Part shown: positions 1-6,491 of the stretch, piece after piece
Numbering within the stretch: position 1 is the stretch's first letter
Layout: each line of letters starts with the position of its first letter
DNA from: Pontimonas sp.
GTDB lineage: Bacteria > Actinomycetota > Actinomycetes > Actinomycetales > Microbacteriaceae
Assembly: GCA_017852615.1 (NCBI GenBank)
Contig: JAFMKX010000005.1
Coordinates: 29,511 to 46,029, forward strand
DNA length: 16,519 bases
Direction: 5' to 3'
The notes under the pieces: model-generated
Told to the model about the DNA's origin: nothing
Database searches by the model: none
Seen by the model: only the letters and a program-made list of their open reading frames with translations
Translations under genes and position numbers: made by a program

Positions 1-437
1 GTAATCTGAGCCAGGCGCTTCTTCATGTCGTTAATCAGGTGGGCCTGGGTTTGGATATCACTGGCCGTTCCACCGAAACCGCCGTGGGGCTGGTGCAACA
101 GGACTCGCGCATTGGGGGTGATGTAGCGCTTACCTTTAGTGCCGGCGGTGAGAAGTAATTGGCCCATCGAGGCTGCCATTCCGATACCCACGGTGACGAT
201 GTCGTTAGGAACAAACTGCATCGTGTCGTAAATGGCCATGCCCGCGGTGATCGAACCTCCGGGGGAATTGATGTAGAGGTAGATGTCCTTTTCGGGGTCT
301 TCTGCTGCGAGGAGCAAGAGCTTGGCCGCGATCTCATTCGCGTTGTCATCGCGGACTTCGGATCCCAACCAAATAATGCGGTCTCGAAGCAACCGGTCAA
401 AGACATTGGGTTGCATCATCGGTTCTGCCATCGTCAC
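1..437 (-). CDS. clpP: ATP-dependent Clp protease proteolytic subunit, ClpP1-like (3' end outside window)
   Basis: Peptidase S14 subunit; such subunits form a barrel that degrades proteins unfolded by ClpX or ClpC in the cytoplasm. About 145 N-terminal residues are in the window and the C-terminus runs off the left edge. Seen, numbering from the GTG start: YINSPGGSITAGMAIYDTM near residues 54-73, the nucleophile Ser90 in GMAASMG, and the catalytic His115 in LHQPHGG. The catalytic Asp would lie beyond the edge. The GMAASMG form resembles actinobacterial ClpP1 rather than ClpP2, which has GQAASAA; actinobacteria usually carry both, so clpP2 and clpX probably follow. I prefer GTG at 437 because the AGAGGAG Shine-Dalgarno (447-453) lies 9 nt away; the in-frame ATG at 431 would be 15 nt away. 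It follows tig on the same strand after a 97-nt gap holding a ClgR-like box. Confidence 0.95.
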   Translation of the reverse strand, partial: MTMAEPMMQPNVFDRLLRDRIIWLGSEVRDDNANEIAAKLLLLAAEDPEKDIYLYINSPGGSITAGMAIYDTMQFVPNDIVTVGIGMAASMGQLLLTAGTKGKRYITPNARVLLHQPHGGFGGTASDIQTQAHLINDMKKRLAQI

Positions 438-446
438 AGTGTTGTT

Positions 447-453
447 CTCCTCT
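447..453 (-). promoter_or_regulatory. Shine-Dalgarno of clpP that favours the GTG start
   Basis: On the minus strand AGAGGAG lies 9 nt before GTG (437) and 15 nt before the in-frame ATG (431). The shorter spacing is the usual one, so the start is probably GTG. Confidence 0.6.
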
Positions 454-511
454 AAGAGCATCCAGGCTTGATTCTTCGAGATTACCTGCCCAGGCTCACG
501 ATATTGCTACT

Positions 512-529
512 GTTCGCCCTCGGCAGAGA
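512..529 (-). promoter_or_regulatory. candidate ClgR-type operator upstream of clpP
   Basis: The plus strand reads GTTCGCCCTCGGCAGAGA, in the 97-nt gap between the tig stop and the clpP start. The ClgR box I recall for corynebacterial clp genes is WNNWCGCYNANRGCGWWS; in reverse complement this site matches 12 of its 14 specified positions, failing at two adjacent bases. Candidate TANNNT -10 hexamers for clpP lie downstream on the minus strand at 498-503 (TATCGT) and 479-484 (TAATCT). The consensus is from memory and the binding is inference. Confidence 0.4.
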
Positions 530-534
530 AACGC

Positions 535-1890
535 TTAGTGGTCGTGATCGTGCTCGTCCTCAGACGAGTTATCTGCTACCGCTTGCGCAATCGCAGCTTC
601 GACAGGATCTGATGCGCTCTTGGTGAATTCACTCAAGTCAACGGTCTTACCCTTGGTGTCTTTCACCGTCACGTTGGTCAACGCCACAGACAGTGACTTC
701 GAACGAGCAACTTCGCCGACCATGGCAGGAATCTGGTTATTGCTATCCAGGGTCTGAATGTATTCCTGAGGGTCCATGCCGTACTGGCTGGCTGATTGCA
801 CCATGTACTGGGTCAGCTCTTCTTGCGAGACCTGGATTTCCAAGTGCTCCACCAAGACATCGAGCAAGAGCTGAGTCTTCAAAGACTTACTCGTGGACTC
901 GATAACTTCGGCGCGGTGCGCGTCATCTTCCAAACGGTTCTCACCTTCGAGGTGGCGGTGCACTTCGGCATCCACCACGGACTCGGGTAACGCAATCTCG
1001 GTATCGCTCAGGAGCTTCTCCACGAGCTTGTCGCGAGCCTGCTGGGCCTGAGTGAAGACGCCTTGGCGCTCCAGCTGAGCTTTCAGGTCATCCTTGAGCT
1101 CGGCAATGGTGTCAAATTGGCTCGCAATTTGAGCGAAGTCGTCATCTGCCTCAGGCAGCTCACGCTCCTTCACGCTGAGTACCGTGATCTCGATCTGAGC
1201 CATCTCGCCCTCGTGGTCCCCGCCCAGAAGCTTGGACTCAAAGGTGGTGGTTTCCCCAGCGGTCAAGGTGTCGAGAGCCTCATCAATACCGTCAATCAGC
1301 TGACCCGATCCGACTTCATAGCTGATCGAATTGGCGCTATCGATGGTGTTGTCACCAATCTTGGCAATCAGGTCAACTTGAACGAAGTCCCCCTTGGCGA
1401 TGGGGCGATCCACGGTGACTAAGTTCCCAAAGCGCGAGCGAAGCGAATCTAGTTCGTCCTCGACGTTGCCCTTGGTGACCATGATCGGTTCCACCTCGAG
1501 GGTGTACTTATCAAACTTAGGCAGCGTGATCTCAGGTCGCACATCGACCTCAATCACCACGATTAAGTCGCCGGAAAAGTCTTTTTCTTCTGGCCACTGG
1601 GTGACGTCCACTTCGGGGCGACCCAGTGTGCGCAATTTTTCTTCGGTCACGGCAGCTTGGAAGAACTTGTCCAAACCATCGTTCACGGCGTGGTTGAGAA
1701 CCTCGGCGCGACCGACGCGCTGGTCAAGGATGGGGGGTGGCACTTTGCCCTTACGGAACCCAGGAATCTGAACCTGCTGCGCAATGTGCTCATAAGCGTG
1801 GGCAACGCTGGGCTTAAGTTCTTCGGGGCTCACCGTGATGTTCAAACGAACGCGGGTCGGGCTCAGGATTTCTTTAGTGGTGATGGGCAC
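535..1890 (-). CDS. tig: trigger factor, ribosome-associated chaperone and peptidyl-prolyl isomerase
   Basis: Trigger factor binds the ribosome next to the exit tunnel and shields nascent chains. From a GTG start at 1890 the protein is 451 residues. N-terminal ribosome-binding domain at about 1-155 with the signature GFRKGK at 44-49; FKBP-type domain at about 165-245 (KGDFVQVDLIAKIGD, then VGSGQLIDGIDEALDTL); helical C-terminal chaperone domain at about 250-415. The tail is acidic and His-rich, ending EDEHDHDH. The frame stays open to 1971, but that would run into tRNA-Pro. GTG at 1890 has a GGAG about 10 nt upstream and gives the usual N-terminus (ITTKEILSPTRVRL), so I chose it. The 40 nt between tRNA-Pro and this start hold no TANNNT hexamer, so cotranscription with the tRNA is plausible. 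clpP follows. Confidence 0.97.
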   Translation of the reverse strand: MPITTKEILSPTRVRLNITVSPEELKPSVAHAYEHIAQQVQIPGFRKGKVPPPILDQRVGRAEVLNHAVNDGLDKFFQAAVTEEKLRTLGRPEVDVTQWPEEKDFSGDLIVVIEVDVRPEITLPKFDKYTLEVEPIMVTKGNVEDELDSLRSRFGNLVTVDRPIAKGDFVQVDLIAKIGDNTIDSANSISYEVGSGQLIDGIDEALDTLTAGETTTFESKLLGGDHEGEMAQIEITVLSVKERELPEADDDFAQIASQFDTIAELKDDLKAQLERQGVFTQAQQARDKLVEKLLSDTEIALPESVVDAEVHRHLEGENRLEDDAHRAEVIESTSKSLKTQLLLDVLVEHLEIQVSQEELTQYMVQSASQYGMDPQEYIQTLDSNNQIPAMVGEVARSKSLSVALTNVTVKDTKGKTVDLSEFTKSASDPVEAAIAQAVADNSSEDEHDHDH

Positions 1891-1930
1891 GTCTTTTTTT
1901 CTCCAACTGGCTATCTGTGGGGGTACTACG

Positions 1931-2004
1931 TCGGGGCGACAGGATTCGAACCTGCGACCTCCCGCTCCCAAAGCGGGCGCTCTACCAAGCTGAGCTACGC
2001 CCCG
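1931..2004 (-). tRNA. tRNA-Pro (anticodon UGG)
   Basis: The minus strand folds as a 74-nt cloverleaf. The acceptor arms CGGGGCG and CGCCCCG pair perfectly, followed by discriminator A at 1931. The anticodon arm is CCCGC-TTTGGGA-GCGGG with anticodon TGG, reading CCA and other proline codons. The T arm contains GGTTCGAATCC. No CCA is encoded after the discriminator. It lies directly upstream of tig on the same strand. A TAGACT hexamer on the minus strand at 2072-2077 is a possible -10 element, but it implies a leader of about 60 nt. Confidence 0.97.
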
Positions 2005-2121
2005 ATGGTTCCTAGCGCATCACCATCGTGTAACAAGTCGCATGTCAGACCCCGGTGAAACAACGCTTAGGAGTCTACTGGGTGTCACAGGGGGAAAACG
2101 ACCCCCACCGGTGGAATGCAG

Positions 2122-2127
2122 TAACAT
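2122..2127 (+). promoter_or_regulatory. candidate -10 element of tRNA-Gly
   Basis: TAACAT fits the actinobacterial TANNNT -10 pattern and would start transcription about 15 nt before the tRNA 5' end. I see no convincing -35 hexamer at 16-18 nt. A small hairpin (GGGGG at 2090-2094, CCCCC at 2102-2106) lies just upstream. Confidence 0.4.
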
Positions 2128-2148
2128 CGTGCGAAGGCATTTCTTTTT

Positions 2149-2222
2149 GGGGATGTAGCTCAATGGTAGAGCCTCAGTTTTCCAAACTGATGGCGCGGGT
2201 TCGATTCCCGTCATCCCCTCCA
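2149..2222 (+). tRNA. tRNA-Gly (anticodon UCC), CCA encoded
   Basis: The acceptor arm GGGGATG (2149-2155) pairs with CATCCCC (2212-2218), followed by discriminator T and an encoded CCA (2220-2222). The anticodon arm is TCAGT-TTTCCAA-ACTGA with anticodon TCC, reading GGA and GGG. The D arm (GCTCAATGGTAGAGC) and T arm (GGTTCGATTCC) are canonical. It is divergent from tRNA-Pro and convergent with the amidohydrolase gene, whose stop codon is only 5 nt away. Confidence 0.97.
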
Positions 2223-2240
2223 AAAAATCACACGTTGTGA
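2223..2240 (-). terminator. short intrinsic terminator of the rpiB-nei-amidohydrolase operon
   Basis: Read on the minus strand: TCACA-ACG-TGTGA followed by six T residues. The right arm contains the operon's stop codon TGA (2228-2230), so the hairpin overlaps the end of the coding sequence. The stem is only 5 bp and AT-leaning, so it may be weak. Its position fits a role in stopping transcripts before they run antisense to tRNA-Gly. Confidence 0.5.
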
Positions 2241-3730
2241 CGATGCGTGATGGCACCCGCTGCCACGGTCAGCGCCACAGGAAGCTCTCGCAGTGCGTCA
2301 CTGGCTTTGGCAAGATCCGAGCCCAACGCATCGACCAACCACAGTGGATCAGCATCTAAGGCGATGAGGTCTGCGGGCTGCCCCACCTCGAGGGTGCTGC
2401 GCGTCGAGAAAGACAGCGCTTCAGAAATGGTGAGGCCTTGTTCCAGGTGCCAGGGTGCGCGGCCTTCCCTCGTGCGGGTGACCGCTGAGGCAATGGTGAT
2501 CCAGGGATCGAGTGGTGAGACGGGCGCATCGGAGCCCAACACCACCTGGGCTCCATGCTCCACCAAGCTTCGAAGCGCAAAGGCTCGCTCTGCGCGATCT
2601 GCCCAGTACACATCGGTGACATCGCGATCATCAATGGCGTGATCTGGTTGAACGCTGGCGGTGACGCCCAAGCGCGCAAAACGTTCAAAGTCCTCCGCGC
2701 GGACAAGCTGAGCATGTTCAATCCGGCCATGGAGGTCATTTTTTTCGAAGATGTCGAGCACGGTCTGATTAGCCTTATCGCCAATGGCATGGACAGCAAG
2801 CCAAAAACCAGCTTTATCCGCCGCGACCAACATTGCTTCGATATCCTCAGGCGGCCAATTCAAAGCACCGTAGTGCTCACCCTCCACACCCAGGTAGGGC
2901 TCCACGCACTGGGCGGTGCGAGTATTCAACGAACCATCCGTGATGATTTTGAACGGTCCAACGGTGACACCGGGCGCCAATTCCAGGCCGCTTCGGAGTC
3001 CCTGCGCGATAGCGGTCTCGAGATCTTCTGGGTAGACACCGCATTCCACCGTGAGGGGATACCGTGCGCCATAGCTGGCGACTCGACGAATCCAATCCGG
3101 AGCGCTCAGAGTCATCTCGAGGTCCACGATGCCGACGACCCCACGAGACGCTGCGTGATGAGCAGCATCGAGGACCCACCCATCAATGGTGGTCGCATCA
3201 ACATCGCTCAGCCGCTGGGAGAGCGCAAACCATTCCCGTTCCGTGATGACACCATCGTCTCGATGTCCGACGACACCAAAACGATCCAGAGCAGCGGTAT
3301 TGGCCCAACAGGAATGAACATCAACAGAAATGAGAACCACTGCGGTATCCCCTGTGAGGGCATCAAGGACCTGCGTGGTTTTGGCTTCCTTCCACAATCC
3401 GTCTCGATATCCAGCGCCAATCACCACCGGATCCGGGTGCTCGCTGCTGGCATTGGCCTCAACCGCATCGGCCATGATGTGGGCGGCCTGCGCTGCTGAG
3501 TCGGCGTGATGGAGGCTCACTTGCCGACGATGCTGGGCCCAGAGCGAAAAGTGAACATGCTCATCCCAAAGCCCTGGCATCACGACGCGATCATCAACAT
3601 CGATGACCTCGTGGCCTTCGGTGAGCGCACTTCCGGCAGGAACAATCGCTTCGATCAGGCCATCCCTGAGGACAATATCCACACTCTGGCCGGAGGCATC
3701 ACCTAGGCGTCGTGCGCGAGTCACAATCAT
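2228..3730 (-). CDS. YtcJ-type metal-dependent amidohydrolase (amidohydrolase family 3)
   Basis: 500 residues. The family hydrolyses C-N bonds, often in amides, with metal held in a TIM barrel; the substrate here cannot be read from the sequence. Seen: the entry motif MPGLWDEHVHF with His58 and His60; Lys261 in GPFKIITDGSLNTRTA, the usual position of the carboxylated lysine; His314 in LAVHAIGDKAN; His339 in GRIEHAQ; SVQPDHA at 359-365; and Asp401 in VLGSDAPVSPLDPW. The C-terminal strand motif GQPADLIALDADPL completes the small beta domain. The start is fixed by an ATGA overlap with the stop of the upstream glycosylase gene and by GGGGAG just before it. It is the last gene of the operon. No signal peptide, so probably cytosolic. 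Family sure, function unknown. Confidence 0.9.
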   Translation of the reverse strand: MIVTRARRLGDASGQSVDIVLRDGLIEAIVPAGSALTEGHEVIDVDDRVVMPGLWDEHVHFSLWAQHRRQVSLHHADSAAQAAHIMADAVEANASSEHPDPVVIGAGYRDGLWKEAKTTQVLDALTGDTAVVLISVDVHSCWANTAALDRFGVVGHRDDGVITEREWFALSQRLSDVDATTIDGWVLDAAHHAASRGVVGIVDLEMTLSAPDWIRRVASYGARYPLTVECGVYPEDLETAIAQGLRSGLELAPGVTVGPFKIITDGSLNTRTAQCVEPYLGVEGEHYGALNWPPEDIEAMLVAADKAGFWLAVHAIGDKANQTVLDIFEKNDLHGRIEHAQLVRAEDFERFARLGVTASVQPDHAIDDRDVTDVYWADRAERAFALRSLVEHGAQVVLGSDAPVSPLDPWITIASAVTRTREGRAPWHLEQGLTISEALSFSTRSTLEVGQPADLIALDADPLWLVDALGSDLAKASDALRELPVALTVAAGAITHRHNV

Positions 3731-4653
3731 GAAACACTCCCCGTTGATTTCTGACAATTCGGGCACAGATACAGTTTCCGTGCCGCCATCTCTGCCATCA
3801 CAATCGGGGTGCCACACACCCGACAGGGTTGCCCGTGGCGTCGATAGACAAAATATCTCTCTTGCGTGTTTTCCAGGGCCACCACGCGCTGAGACTTGGT
3901 GAGATCATTCCTGGTCATCATGACGCCCGTGGCGATTCCGTCCGCGAGCAAAGCACTCCAATCGCGCCACAAGGCATCGATTTCACTGCGATCGAGGGTA
4001 TGCGCCCGGCGAAAGGGGTCCATCCGGTGCCGAAACAAGAGCTCTGCTCGGTAGACATTTCCAATACCGCTGACGACACTCTGATCCATCAGGACAATGC
4101 CAATGGGTCTGGTTGTCTTGCCCACACGAGAGGCAAAGACGTCGGCGCCTTTCGTGCCCTTGTCATACACGGGGTCTGGGCCCAGGCGCGCGCGCACCGA
4201 GTCAACCTCGTCGGGAGAAAGCACCTCACACACCGTGGGCCCTCGAAGATCGGCAAGCGCATCATCGGTCTGTAGCCGCAACCGCACCTGGCCCACGGGT
4301 TCCGGGGGAAACACCTCGAGAGCCTCGCGCGGAGCGTCATGCTTCCCCATTTTTCTGACCCGAGGTGCACCAAGCGATCGCCTCGATGACACACCGGAGA
4401 GTCCGCGCAGTGAATCTCTTGTCGCGATATCCCAGGCCCCATAGATGCCCAGGTGCACGCGCAACCAACGCTCTTTCTCCCACTGAATGAAAAGCTGCTT
4501 TCCGATGGCCTCAATGCCGAGAATTGTGGACCCGGAGACTAAAGCAGCTCCTTCACGAAAACGCCCCTGCGGAGAGGACGCCGAGACCTCATGGTCGAGA
4601 AATAGCTCACGGAGAAGGTTGGCAATGCGGTGAACACTGTGGCCCTCGGGCAC
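3727..4653 (-). CDS. Fpg/Nei-family DNA glycosylase / AP lyase (Nei2-like)
   Basis: 308 residues; base excision repair enzyme predicted to remove oxidised bases and cut the abasic site. Seen: the family N-terminus PEGHSVHR after the initiator, with catalytic Pro2 and Glu3; the beta-clamp lysine at Lys52 in IGKQLFIQW; the helix-two-turn-helix region around DQSVVSGIGNVYRAELLFRHRMDP; and a complete C-terminal zinc finger with Cys277-X2-Cys280 and Cys297-X2-Cys300. PEGH rather than PELPE, and the finger ending LYLCPNCQ, point to the actinobacterial Nei2 type rather than Fpg (MutM); that subfamily call is inference. Start codon GTG, 3 nt after the rpiB stop, with no strong Shine-Dalgarno, so probably translationally coupled. 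It overlaps the following amidohydrolase by 4 nt. Confidence 0.93.
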   Translation of the reverse strand: MPEGHSVHRIANLLRELFLDHEVSASSPQGRFREGAALVSGSTILGIEAIGKQLFIQWEKERWLRVHLGIYGAWDIATRDSLRGLSGVSSRRSLGAPRVRKMGKHDAPREALEVFPPEPVGQVRLRLQTDDALADLRGPTVCEVLSPDEVDSVRARLGPDPVYDKGTKGADVFASRVGKTTRPIGIVLMDQSVVSGIGNVYRAELLFRHRMDPFRRAHTLDRSEIDALWRDWSALLADGIATGVMMTRNDLTKSQRVVALENTQERYFVYRRHGQPCRVCGTPIVMAEMAARKLYLCPNCQKSTGSVS

Positions 4654-4656
4654 GGT

Positions 4657-5145
4657 CTAGTCCGAGGTCTCGAAACCAGCAATCTGGCCGGTTGTTTCGA
4701 ATTCACCCAACTGGGCAATCCGGCGTTGGTGTCGCTCCTCCCCGGGGAACGGAGTTCGAATGAAGGTGTCGATAAAAAGAAGCGCCTCATCAATGCTGTG
4801 CTGACGCGCACCGATGGCACAGACATTCGCGTTGTTGTGTTCGCGAGCCAACACTGCCGTGTTCACGCTCCACACCAACGCCGCGCGGGCACCCGTGACC
4901 TTGTTGGCCGCCATTTGTTCGCCATTTCCCGACCCGCCAAAGACCACGCCGAGAGAGTCAACACCAGCATTCTCATCGCTCACCACTGCTTTGGCAGCTC
5001 GAATGCAAAAGCTTGGATAGTCATCAAGTGGGTCATATTCCAGCGGGCCATGGTCAACGACCTCATGGCCTTCTAGGCCCAAATGCTCCGCCAAATCCTG
5101 ACTAAATTCGAGCCCGGCGTGATCGGTGGCGATATGGATGCGCAT
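4657..5145 (-). CDS. rpiB: ribose-5-phosphate isomerase B
   Basis: Interconverts ribose 5-phosphate and ribulose 5-phosphate in the pentose phosphate pathway, in the cytoplasm. 162 residues, normal for actinobacterial RpiB. Seen: IATDHAG at 5-11, DHGPLEYDPLDDYP at 31-44, and GGSGNGEQMAANKV at 70-83. Enterobacterial RpiB uses a cysteine base in this loop; here, as in the mycobacterial enzyme, Glu76 of GNGEQ is the likely base. Also AREHNNANV at 100-108, a conserved phosphate and substrate loop. The start is ATG 5143-5145 without a Shine-Dalgarno, but with TAGACT ending 7 nt upstream, which suggests a leaderless mRNA. First gene of a three-gene operon with the glycosylase and amidohydrolase. 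Confidence 0.95.
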   Translation of the reverse strand: MRIHIATDHAGLEFSQDLAEHLGLEGHEVVDHGPLEYDPLDDYPSFCIRAAKAVVSDENAGVDSLGVVFGGSGNGEQMAANKVTGARAALVWSVNTAVLAREHNNANVCAIGARQHSIDEALLFIDTFIRTPFPGEERHQRRIAQLGEFETTGQIAGFETSD

Positions 5146-5158
5146 AGCGACCAGTCTA
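5143..5158 (-). promoter_or_regulatory. leaderless promoter of rpiB
   Basis: Minus strand: TAGACT, 7 nt, ATG. With a TANNNT -10 element, transcription would start at or one base before the ATG. No Shine-Dalgarno is present. No good -35 hexamer is visible at 17 nt. Confidence 0.55.
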
Positions 5159-5171
5159 ATTCACCCCAATA

Positions 5172-5189
5172 CATCGAGGGTTCTCGATG
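5172..5189. promoter_or_regulatory. perfect inverted repeat in the rpiB / divIVA-like divergent region
   Basis: CATCGAG-GGTT-CTCGATG: two perfect 7-bp arms with a 4-bp spacer. It covers the -35 region expected for the rpiB promoter and lies about 25 nt upstream of the candidate -10 of the gene on the other strand. It resembles a repressor or activator half-site pair; no known regulator is recognised. Confidence 0.4.
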
Positions 5190-5212
5190 GGGGCCTGCAT
5201 TTTCTGAGGTTT

Positions 5213-5223
5213 TACCCTATTCT
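5213..5223 (+). promoter_or_regulatory. candidate -10 region of the DivIVA-like gene
   Basis: Two overlapping TANNNT hexamers, TACCCT (5213-5218) and TATTCT (5218-5223), lie about 30 nt before the start codon and leave room for the AGGAGA Shine-Dalgarno at 5241-5246. No -35 match is convincing. Confidence 0.35.
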
Positions 5224-5251
5224 TGAAGTCAACCTTTACAAGGAGACCGTT

Positions 5252-6397
5252 GTGAGCATGCCTGATTTTCGCCGCGCCGTTCGCGGATTCGATACTGAGG
5301 ACGTTTCTCGGTATGTCCGCGAGCTTTCTGAGCGCCTAGAACGGCTCGAAAACGAACGAGCTGAGAATGCTCGCACTATCCAACGTCTCACCCGCGATGT
5401 CACCGATGCCAACGACCGCGCCTCACGTGCCAAGCCAAGTTTTGCCGAGCTGGGTTCCGCGTTTGAGGAAACCCTCCGCCTCGCGGAAGAACAGTCCAAA
5501 AAAATCACCCAAGAGGCAGCTGGCGAAGCAACAGAAGTTTTAGGTAACGCCCGAAGCGAAGCCACTCGAGTTCGAGAAAGTGCCGCTAAAGAGTCGCGCA
5601 AGATTCTCTCGGATGCGCAACGTCAAGCCGAAGACCTCCGCCTCGATAGCGAACGGGAAGCAGCTCAACTGCGCCAGCAAGCTGCGGATGAAATCGCTAA
5701 GGCGACGAACACCCGGACCCGTGCCGAACGTGCTGCCGCCACGATGATCAGCCAGGCTGAGAAGCAAGTTTCCGAAATCAAAGCCGAAGCATCTCGCCAG
5801 GTTGAGCAGGTCAAGCGCGAAGCGTCTGAACTTCTTCACGCTGCCCAGGAACGCGCCGTGGCAACCGATGCCAGTATTCGTCAGCAAATTGATGAAGCAG
5901 AACGCGCCCGCGCTTCGATCCACGAAGAAGCCGACAACTACGCACAAAAGGCCTACCAGCAGGCCGATGAGCACGTGCAAAACGCTGCTAAGCGCGCACA
6001 AGACCTCGGGCAAGAAGCAGACACCGTGTTGGAAACCGCACAGCGTCGCTCGGAGGAACTCACCAAGGAAGCTCGCACGTATGCCGAGCGTCTGATTTCC
6101 GAAACAGTGCAGCGCTCGCGCTCGATTGCCCGTGACACCGAAGAGCTCGTCAGCACGATGCTCAGTGACACCGAAAGCCAGCTCAGTGACATTCGTCGCC
6201 AGCAGGGCTACCTGAACGAATACCTCCAGCGCATGCGTCAAGCGGCCACCGAAGTGGATATGGAAATCACCAGCATCCAGCCTCCCAAGCTCACCGGAGA
6301 TTCGAAGCCCCTGACCAGTGGTGACCCTGCGGCCGAGGAAATCTTGGAAGCGCAGGAAGTGCCCGTCACTATTGACGCGGAGACTTCGAAAGACTAA
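5252..6397 (+). CDS. DivIVA-like long coiled-coil protein, probable cell-pole or cell-wall cytoskeletal factor
   Basis: 381 residues. The N-terminus (MPDFRRAVRGFDTEDVSRYVRELSERLERLE) has the layout of the short DivIVA domain that targets curved membrane: an F near the start, a GFD turn, then a helix. Residues about 30-340 are an almost unbroken coiled coil rich in Ala, Glu, Arg and Gln, with many AEREA- and AEQ-like heptads. The last ~45 residues are acidic and probably disordered (SIQPPKLTGDSK to ETSKD). No signal peptide and no membrane helix. Start: the AGGAGA at 5241-5246 suits GTG 5252; the in-frame ATG at 5258 is a close alternative. Not the main division-site DivIVA/Wag31, which normally sits next to ftsZ and sepF; more like the extra DivIVA or Scy/FilP-type coiled coils of actinobacteria. 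The specific role is inference. Confidence 0.75.
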   Translation: MSMPDFRRAVRGFDTEDVSRYVRELSERLERLENERAENARTIQRLTRDVTDANDRASRAKPSFAELGSAFEETLRLAEEQSKKITQEAAGEATEVLGNARSEATRVRESAAKESRKILSDAQRQAEDLRLDSEREAAQLRQQAADEIAKATNTRTRAERAAATMISQAEKQVSEIKAEASRQVEQVKREASELLHAAQERAVATDASIRQQIDEAERARASIHEEADNYAQKAYQQADEHVQNAAKRAQDLGQEADTVLETAQRRSEELTKEARTYAERLISETVQRSRSIARDTEELVSTMLSDTESQLSDIRRQQGYLNEYLQRMRQAATEVDMEITSIQPPKLTGDSKPLTSGDPAAEEILEAQEVPVTIDAETSKD

Positions 6398-6491
6398 GTA
6401 GCTCCCAGATTTACTCTCCGGCTGTGGATTGGTGCCGAGACAGTGCTGGGCAACGTGATGACGCAGTGCCTGATTCCTCAAGGAGAATGAC

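Noticed and set aside
1891..1971. N-terminal extension of trigger factor to 1971
   Set aside because: It would translate through tRNA-Pro (1931-2004), and the extra residues do not match the family. GTG 1890 has a Shine-Dalgarno.
2090..2106. GGGGG-AAAACGA-CCCCC hairpin upstream of tRNA-Gly
   Set aside because: The stem is only 5 bp in a GC-rich gap, with no T-run and no gene ending nearby. It is probably chance and may simply overlap the promoter.
2555..3499. A 314-codon open frame on the plus strand inside the amidohydrolase gene
   Set aside because: It is antisense to a gene with all family motifs present. Its translation is not protein-like and it has no start signal.
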